DNA of 19,418 bases, from NCBI GenBank assembly GCA_022614705.1, contig JAKEIB010000286.1:1-19418 (forward strand), read 5' to 3'. Position 1 is the first letter of the stretch. Every line of letters begins with the position of its first letter. This document shows, one piece after another, positions 15,017-19,418 of this stretch. Origin of the DNA: Planctomycetota bacterium. GTDB taxonomy: Bacteria; Planctomycetota; Planctomycetia; Pirellulales; Lacipirellulaceae. Position numbers and translations under genes: made by a program. The notes beneath the pieces were generated by a model. That model had not been told where the DNA came from, ran no database searches, and saw only the letters and a list, made by a program, of their open reading frames with translations.

Positions 15017-15709
15017 GGTGAAGGCCCAGCCGTCGAAGAAGTCGTTGTGGAGGAGCGTGGCGGTGCGCTGGAAGCCGGCTCGTTGTACCTGGTCGAACAT
15101 CCAGCGGCCTGTTTCGGGGAAGTCGGATGTGCGGACGTGGGTGCAGGCCTTCTCGCGATCGTCGAGCGTGAGGGCCGTCCAATCGTTTTGCATCACGTGC
15201 GTGAGGCGGTTGATGTAGTCGTCGCGGGATTCGTTGTCGTTGCGGACCGGGTCGATCCAGAAGAACGTTCCGCCCGGGACGAGCACGCGGCGGCAATCGG
15301 CGATGAGTGCGATCTTGGCTTCGCTCGACAAGTGGTGAACGGAATAGCTGGCTAACACGACGTTGGCCGACGCATCGGGCGTTTTGTGAAGGAAATCGGC
15401 GAGATTGCCGGTGGCGACCTCTGTCCTGCCCGGCCAAATGGCCGTGTTGTGGCGAGCTCGCTCGCCGGACGAGTCGGACACGTCGACGCCGCGATACATT
15501 TCCACATTCGCATCACGAAACGCGTGCGTCGCGAGCCAGGCATCGCCGCAGCCGAGGTCGATGATCCGCAGTGGCACGGTTTGTGTCCGCGCCCAGTCGG
15601 CGAGCGTGGCGACGAGCTCAGTGTGCTGCATGTAGTCAGCCTGTACGACGGCGTCGTACATCGACTGCTGCTCGAAGACCGCTTTGACGTTGGAGAAGGA
15701 ATCGGGCAT
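15008..15709 (-). CDS. Class I SAM-dependent methyltransferase
   Basis: 233 residues from ATG 15707-15709. The Rossmann methyltransferase core is clear: motif I IIDLGCGDAWLA (about 49-60), an acidic strand end in YRGVDVSD (about 73-80), VVLASYSVHHLSS (motif IV region) and the post-core VLVPGGTFFWIDPVRND. The C-terminal QVQRAGFQRTATLLHNDFFDGWAF closes the fold. It transfers methyl from S-adenosylmethionine; the substrate cannot be told, although the layout is that of small-molecule methyltransferases. Its start is 12 bases downstream of the antitoxin stop, so it is probably transcribed with the toxin-antitoxin pair or from its own promoter inside the antitoxin gene. No signal peptide. Its stop lies next to a terminator hairpin for the opposite strand. 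Confidence 0.9.
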   Translation of the reverse strand: MPDSFSNVKAVFEQQSMYDAVVQADYMQHTELVATLADWARTQTVPLRIIDLGCGDAWLATHAFRDANVEMYRGVDVSDSSGERARHNTAIWPGRTEVATGNLADFLHKTPDASANVVLASYSVHHLSSEAKIALIADCRRVLVPGGTFFWIDPVRNDNESRDDYINRLTHVMQNDWTALTLDDREKACTHVRTSDFPETGRWMFDQVQRAGFQRTATLLHNDFFDGWAFTKK

Positions 15710-15721
15710 GCATGAGCTCGA

Positions 15722-16066
15722 CTAAGTTGAAGCGACGGCCTTGCTTTTCGACGGCGAGAAGCCAATTTCAAGCGTGCATCCTAGTCCGGCGGCGTACCGT
15801 TCGAGCGTACGCAGCGTCGCGTTCTTCTGCGACTCCAGCCTGGCGATGTTGCCGCGCGTCATCCCGGTTCGGTCAGCCAGTTCAGCCAATGTCATACCTT
15901 TTGCTTCGCGCATGGCGCGAAGTTTGGCAATGGCCACCTTCATGGGGTCGGGCTTTGCGGGAGGCAATTCCTCTTCGACCTGCCGGCGAATCTTGCGGTA
16001 CTTTGCGGCTTCCGCTTTGGTGAGCCGACGTCCGCGCGATACAGATCGTAGTTCCTGCTTTGTCAT
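15722..16066 (-). CDS. XRE-family antitoxin (HigA-like)
   Basis: 114 residues from ATG 16064-16066. The frame opens further upstream, but that part overlaps the toxin gene. GAGG lies about six bases before this ATG. The Cro/CI-type helix-turn-helix is at about 46-100: MREAKGMTLAELADRTGMTRGNIARLES with a following TLRTLERYAAGLGCTLEIGF. The first 40 residues (MTKQELRSVSRGRRLTKAEA...) form a basic extension, as in the toxin-neutralising part of such antitoxins. It starts one base after the toxin stop (TGA-A-ATG), giving coupled translation. The likely roles are neutralising the upstream toxin and repressing the shared promoter. Confidence 0.88.
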   Translation of the reverse strand: MTKQELRSVSRGRRLTKAEAAKYRKIRRQVEEELPPAKPDPMKVAIAKLRAMREAKGMTLAELADRTGMTRGNIARLESQKNATLRTLERYAAGLGCTLEIGFSPSKSKAVAST

Positions 16067-16067
16067 T

Positions 16068-16322
16068 TCAATCCTCGACGACGTAGGCGGTGACGGGGTA
16101 ATACGTGCTATCATCAAGCTCTTCGTAGACAACCGCGATGTTTTCGCCCGAAGGTGTTTGGCCAAATACGATTGGGCGACTGCTGGAGCGACTTTTCGAT
16201 CGCCGGGTCGGGTGCTTCAGTACGTGCTCGACGTCACTTGGGACAAGTCCATGCTCGGCTATGTGCTGAACATTGCCGTCGGGGTCATCGGGAAGGTCCC
16301 AAATGATGTCGATAACCGGCAT
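16068..16322 (-). CDS. Putative toxin of the BrnT/RelE-like type paired with the XRE antitoxin
   Basis: 84 residues from ATG 16320-16322, with GAAGG about six bases upstream. The sequence IIWDLPDDPDGNVQHIAEHGLVPSDVEHVL resembles the N-terminus of BrnT-like toxins (a W-D...N-x-x-H-I-x-E-H-G pattern). It is followed by a basic segment (RRSKSRSSSRPIVFG) and a strand-rich end (ENIAVVYEEL, YYPVTAYVVED). Such toxins are small ribosome-dependent or free RNases. Gene order is toxin first, antitoxin second, with one base between. The family placement is from pattern only, and I cannot name the target or catalytic residues with confidence. Confidence 0.72.
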   Translation of the reverse strand: MPVIDIIWDLPDDPDGNVQHIAEHGLVPSDVEHVLKHPTRRSKSRSSSRPIVFGQTPSGENIAVVYEELDDSTYYPVTAYVVED

Positions 16323-16337
16323 GTCGCGCCTTCATAA

Positions 16338-16346
16338 ATGATAGCA
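16338..16346 (-). promoter_or_regulatory. Possible extended -10 of the toxin-antitoxin promoter
   Basis: TGCTATCAT on the minus strand fits an extended -10 (TG-n-TATCAT). It lies 15 bases upstream of the toxin ATG and just upstream of its GAAGG ribosome site, so the leader would be very short. No convincing -35 is seen. Confidence 0.35.
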
Positions 16347-16391
16347 TGCTTCAGCTGGATCGGACAGTTCAGATTCTCACCCTCTCTGACG

Positions 16392-17642
16392 TTAGAACAC
16401 CGGCTGAATATTTTTGAGCCGTGCTTCGGTTTCGTCCATGAGGGCATCTTCGGCCGCTTCGTCGGGCGCTTCGTAGGTGGCACTGAAGCGGAGGAACGCT
16501 CCGGCGTCGTCCCAGGGGACGGTGCAGATGGATTGCTCGGTGATGAGGTATTGGCTGGCGGCTTCGGCGTTTTCGAAGTCGATGCGCTGGCCGTTGGGGC
16601 CGCCGTTGGCGAAAGCGCGGGGGGCGGGGGCGTAGAGGAAGTACGTGCCGCCCGGCATCGTGCATTGGAAGCCGCAGCGGCCGAGCGTGTCGACGAGCTT
16701 GTCGAGGCGGCGTTGGTATTTGACGCGCGTGCGTTTGGGGATTTCGGGGTCGTCGAGGCCGGCGATCGCGGCTTTCTGGATGGCAATGAATTGGCCGGAG
16801 TCGAAATTGTCCTTCACGTTGCCGTAGGCGCTGACGATGCGCTCGTGGCCGCAGACCCATCCGATGCGCCAGCCGATCATGTCGAACGCTTTGGACATCG
16901 AGTGGACTTCGACGCCGACATCGCGGGCGCCCGACATGGCCAAAAAGCTGTTGGGCGCGCGGTCGTAACTAAGGACGGCGTGGGCGGCATCCTGGATGAT
17001 GACGATGTCATTGCGTTTGGCGAACGCGATCGCCTCTTCGTAGAACTCGGGCGGGGCCGTGCGGCCGGTTGGGCTGTTGGGGTAGCAGAGGACCAGCAGC
17101 TTGGCTTTGTGGCGGACGTCGGCCGGGATGTGCACCAAGTCCGGTAGGAAATCGTTCTCGGCGGTGAGCGGCAGTTTGTAGACGACACCGCCGTAGTACG
17201 TGGTGTGCGTCCCGGCGATGGGGTAGCCGGGGACGGTCATGAGCGTGACGTCGCCCGGGTTGATGAAGCAGGCCGGTAGCATGGCGAGGGCGTTTTTCGA
17301 GCCGATGCAGGGGCAGATTTCCGTGGCCGGATCGAGGGCGACGTTGTACTCGCGTTTCATGAATCGAGCGGCCGCATCGCGGAAGGCGGGGATGCCATTG
17401 TCGGCGTAGCCGCGATTTTCGGGCTTGTTGATCTCCTCGGCCATGCGTCGGCGGACGACCTCGGGGGCCATCTCGTCGTTCTCGCCGATGCCGAAGTCGA
17501 GCAGTTTGCGTTCGGGGTGATCGGCCAGCGCTTTGCGCTTGGCCCGCTTGATCTTTTCGAACTTGTAGATGGCGGTGCCTTTGCCGTAATTGGCGCCGCC
17601 GATGCGGTCGGCAAATAGGGATTGGAAGTAGGGGTCGGACAT
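16392..17642 (-). CDS. dapL: LL-diaminopimelate aminotransferase
   Basis: PLP enzyme converting tetrahydrodipicolinate directly to LL-diaminopimelate, in lysine and peptidoglycan precursor synthesis. 416 residues (family about 410) from ATG 17640-17642, without an obvious ribosome site. Class I/II aminotransferase features are in order: YGKGTAIYKFEKIKRAK, LLDFGIGENDEMAP, ENRGYADNGIPAFRDAAA, CIGSKNALAMLP, VPGYPIAGTHTTYYGG, LCYPNSPTGRTAP, IIQDAAHAVLSYD, then the PLP lysine Lys251 in SMSKAFDMIGWRIGW and the carboxylate-binding Arg in FLRFSATYEAP. The GIGENDEMAP variant suggests the DapL2 type rather than the plant/Chlamydia form. This shortcut pathway is known from Planctomycetota and Chlamydiae. 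The gene stands alone; the spacer to the toxin gene is 69 bases. Confidence 0.93.
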   Translation of the reverse strand: MSDPYFQSLFADRIGGANYGKGTAIYKFEKIKRAKRKALADHPERKLLDFGIGENDEMAPEVVRRRMAEEINKPENRGYADNGIPAFRDAAARFMKREYNVALDPATEICPCIGSKNALAMLPACFINPGDVTLMTVPGYPIAGTHTTYYGGVVYKLPLTAENDFLPDLVHIPADVRHKAKLLVLCYPNSPTGRTAPPEFYEEAIAFAKRNDIVIIQDAAHAVLSYDRAPNSFLAMSGARDVGVEVHSMSKAFDMIGWRIGWVCGHERIVSAYGNVKDNFDSGQFIAIQKAAIAGLDDPEIPKRTRVKYQRRLDKLVDTLGRCGFQCTMPGGTYFLYAPAPRAFANGGPNGQRIDFENAEAASQYLITEQSICTVPWDDAGAFLRFSATYEAPDEAAEDALMDETEARLKNIQPVF

Positions 17643-17748
17643 GGTCGGGTGGCGGGTGGTCGTGAAAGGCGCTAGAAGTGGTTCAGATTAGTGGATCATT
17701 GGTGCCCGAACAACTGGGAGAGCAGCGTCAAGAATTTTTTGCGGGGAC

Positions 17749-17776
17749 TTGAAACTGTTTTCCGTTGGGGTAATAT
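17749..17776 (+). promoter_or_regulatory. Sigma70-type promoter for the small secreted protein gene
   Basis: TTGAAA (17749-17754), a 16-base spacer and TAATAT (17771-17776), 56 bases upstream of ATG 17833. This is the best promoter match in the window. The spacing is one base under optimum. Confidence 0.55.
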
Positions 17777-17832
17777 AGGCTCGCCGGGCGAACGTCTACA
17801 GGCGATGCGCCGAAGCGCGTTAGGGGTGTCTA

Positions 17833-18312
17833 ATGATTTGGGTGCGCTCGATTGCGGCCGCGGTGATTCTGTGCGCGGCCAATGTGGTGTTCGCCGTGGA
17901 GCCGGTTCCGTTCGGCTCTGGAATTCTTGATACGACGTTGGCGACGCCGTTTCCGACCGATCCTTCGTTCTCCACAATTGGCGGAATCGGTCCGCTCGAT
18001 TTTGCCAGTACGAAGATTCCACTGCAGGTGAGTGGGCCGGCGCCGACGGCGGCAGGGCGACTTCCGATGGATGGCGTGCCGCTCGTGAGCACATCCTGGC
18101 AAGCCGGCTACTCGGCGAGTTCGCCTCCGATGTTGTTGGACAGCTCGGATCCGCTTCCATGGAGCCTTTCGTATTTGCCCACGGAAAATTCGCCGCCGAC
18201 GTTTGGAACGCCGAGAGGGGGCCCATTGTCGATGCCGCGGCTCATGCCCGATTTGGGTGCCCCGATTACGCAGCCGCATTTGTTCGAGACGCGGTGGTCG
18301 CTGGGGCGCTAA
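17833..18312 (+). CDS. Small secreted hypothetical protein
   Basis: 159 residues from ATG 17833, with AGGGG about eight bases upstream and a good promoter further up. Residues 1-21 form a signal peptide (VRSIAAAVILCAANVVFA), with cleavage likely after FAV or VFA. The mature part is rich in Pro, Ser, Gly and Leu, with no Cys and no charged clusters (LDTTLATPFPTDPSFSTIGGIGPLDF, SSDPLPWSLSYLPTENSPPTF). No fold, repeat or membrane segment is seen. I do not recognise a family; it looks like a poorly conserved exported protein. Its TAA (18310-18312) interlocks with the stop codon of the convergent radical SAM gene. The reality of the gene rests on the signal peptide, the promoter and the ribosome site together. 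Confidence 0.7.
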   Translation: MIWVRSIAAAVILCAANVVFAVEPVPFGSGILDTTLATPFPTDPSFSTIGGIGPLDFASTKIPLQVSGPAPTAAGRLPMDGVPLVSTSWQAGYSASSPPMLLDSSDPLPWSLSYLPTENSPPTFGTPRGGPLSMPRLMPDLGAPITQPHLFETRWSLGR

Positions 18313-19229
18313 TACGCGCTAGTTCCGTAGTAGCCGATCGCTCGCAAGCCCGTGCGCTCGTGGACCAGGGCGACGATGTCGTCGACTTCGGCGTCGGTGA
18401 GCGGGGCGACGAAGGACTCGGCGGGGCGGCGGGCGACGGTATAGATCTGCACGAGTTTCAGTTTTCCGCCAGCCGTGGTGATTTCGTTAAGTCGGTCGCA
18501 GAAAGCTTCCAGCTCCGTGGCGGCAGGCGGCTCGCCTGCCACGCGCATGAAGAGCGACTGGATCACGAGCGGCCGCACGCGAGCGGCGGCGGTGATATTG
18601 TCCAGAATCTGGCGGAAGGGGATCGGCGTGCGTTCGATGAGGTGGTAGTACGCGTCGGTGCCGGCTTCGAGTTTGGCCCAAATCTCGCCGTTGTTGCGGT
18701 CGAGAATCGCCAGACCGCGCTGGACGTGCGGACGGTGGAACATGCTGGCGTTGGTGATGAGAACCATTTTGAATGACGAATGACGAATGACGAATGACGA
18801 ATTTTGTCGGTTTTCATTCGTCAGTCGCGCTTCTATGTCGCGTTTCACTTCTGCGCAACGTTCGATCAACTCATCGAAGTTTTTATACGTCGTCGGTTCG
18901 CCGTCGCCGGAGAAGGCGATGTCGTTGAGGCGGCGAAGGTGGGGCGGCAGGTCGTGGAATTTGGGCGTGTCGTAGATCGCGCCTGAGGTGACGAGTTCCA
19001 GCATGTAGCGCAGCTCGTCGAGGAGCGCGTCGGTTTCCACAAATCGCGTTTCGCTCTGCGAGCGGCGGTCGACCTGGCAATAGATGCAGTCGAAGTTGCA
19101 GACTTTGTCTGGGTTTAAGTTCACGCCCACCGAAATGCCGCCGGAGCGCCGGCTGAGCACCGGATAGACGAACCGGTTGCGCTCGAAGAGCCGGGCGTGG
19201 TCGGCGTGGAGGGTGTGGGCAGGGAGCAT
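18309..19229 (-). CDS. Radical SAM protein
   Basis: 306 residues from ATG 19227-19229. Radical SAM enzymes cleave S-adenosylmethionine at a 4Fe-4S cluster. The cluster motif C44-NFD-C48-IY-C51 (CX3CX2C) is intact, within SVGVNLNPDKVCNFDCIYCQVDRR. It is followed by NDIAFSGDGEPTTY (SAM-binding GGE-like motif), VLITNASMFHRPHVQRGL, IWAKLEAGTDAYYHLIERT, QSLFMRVAGEPPAATELEAFCDRL and a C-terminal IGYYGTSAY. The reaction is unknown; it is a stand-alone radical SAM protein of a broadly conserved type. Residues about 136-154 (NENRQNSSFVIRHSSF) are encoded by a heptamer repeat and lie between two conserved segments, so they are probably an insert. No ribosome site is visible; the upstream sequence is a C-rich run (minus strand) resembling another repeat. 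Confidence 0.92.
   Translation of the reverse strand: MLPAHTLHADHARLFERNRFVYPVLSRRSGGISVGVNLNPDKVCNFDCIYCQVDRRSQSETRFVETDALLDELRYMLELVTSGAIYDTPKFHDLPPHLRRLNDIAFSGDGEPTTYKNFDELIERCAEVKRDIEARLTNENRQNSSFVIRHSSFKMVLITNASMFHRPHVQRGLAILDRNNGEIWAKLEAGTDAYYHLIERTPIPFRQILDNITAAARVRPLVIQSLFMRVAGEPPAATELEAFCDRLNEITTAGGKLKLVQIYTVARRPAESFVAPLTDAEVDDIVALVHERTGLRAIGYYGTSAY
18522..18540. repeat. 8-bp inverted repeat inside the radical SAM gene
   Basis: GGCAGGCG (18522-18529) and CGCCTGCC (18533-18540) around GCT. It encodes part of VAGEPPAATE, which matches the length and pattern expected of the family (R-V-x-GEPP), so it may be native coding sequence rather than an insert. Confidence 0.4.
18771..18823. repeat. 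Heptamer tandem repeat and inverted copy, in frame in the radical SAM gene
   Basis: Four perfect copies of GAATGAC run from 18771 to 18798. TCATTCGTCA (18814-18823) is the reverse complement of TGACGAATGA within the array, so a hairpin is possible. On the minus strand it reads about NENRQNSSFVIRHSSF without a stop. Seven is not a multiple of three, so keeping the frame needed the right total length. Confidence 0.85.
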
Positions 19230-19418
19230 GGGGCTGGGGGCTCGGGGTCGGAAATACGGCTAGCTCAATTTTATGATACGCCAGGGGAAACGACGGAGCG
19301 AGGTTCGGCGGCTTTCCAATAAGTGCGCCTTGGGCGGAATTGGCGTATTTCGACGGACTTCGGCGCGCCGGGAATAACCGGGCAACATGCAGCGAATGGC
19401 AATACGCGGGCGGGCGGA

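Noticed and set aside
16338..17147. A plus-strand frame opposite dapL
   Set aside because: Shadow of dapL, whose PLP lysine motif is unambiguous on the minus strand.
18522..18540. A further in-frame repeat insert in the radical SAM gene
   Set aside because: The encoded GEPP segment fits the family in length and pattern, so insertion is not supported; kept only as a low-confidence inverted repeat.
19230..19418. A gene or promoter at the right edge
   Set aside because: No frame with a start context is visible; there is a G-rich run at 19230-19255 and an AT-rich patch at 19266-19277, but no convincing promoter pair.

Overview
The window most resembles a Planctomycetota chromosome of the Pirellulales kind. 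This rests on GC-rich sequence, family content (a T5SS/PEP-CTERM-repeat secreted protein, an LL-diaminopimelate aminotransferase, a DUF2071 protein, a lineage-restricted acidic protein) and the dense, varied short repeats between and inside genes. The assignment is an inference from gene content; no rRNA or other decisive marker is present. I see 16 intact or edge-cut protein genes, one broken gene, no tRNA or rRNA, no CRISPR array and no transposase.

Layout. 1-935 (-): edge-truncated secreted repeat protein. 1147-4794 (-): dnaE, replicative DNA polymerase III alpha. 4952-5583 (+): AF2212-like antitoxin overlapping a PIN toxin gene that carries an in-frame TGA. 5611-8068 (-): FHA-domain protein and purH, separated by a palindromic element. 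8069-9262: 1.2 kb without a recognisable gene, holding a nested double-palindromic repeat. 9263-11053 (+): secreted PDZ/S41 C-terminal processing protease. 11054-11610: convergent spacer with two strong inverted repeats. 11611-12384 (-): DUF2071 protein. 12572-14850 (+): acidic hypothetical, secreted endonuclease/exonuclease/phosphatase-type hydrolase and cobalamin-binding-type protein, closely spaced. 15008-16322 (-): BrnT-like toxin, XRE antitoxin and SAM methyltransferase, nearly contiguous. 16392-17642 (-): dapL. 17833-18312 (+): small secreted hypothetical. 18309-19229 (-): radical SAM protein.

The genes are mostly housekeeping (replication, purine and lysine/cell-wall synthesis, proteolysis) with two toxin-antitoxin modules. 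There is no classical defence or biosynthetic island. The most unusual signal is the repeats. At least four, probably five, sequence-unrelated short repeats lie inside protein-coding genes without breaking the frame. They are a 48-bp palindrome in dnaE, a 36-bp nested palindrome in the DUF2071 gene, a heptamer array in the radical SAM gene, and in the hydrolase gene a purine tandem repeat plus a repeat that supplies its start codon. Related-looking palindromes fill the intergenic spaces, some nested one inside another. This recalls the Rickettsia palindromic elements that insert in frame into genes, but here several families appear within 19 kb.
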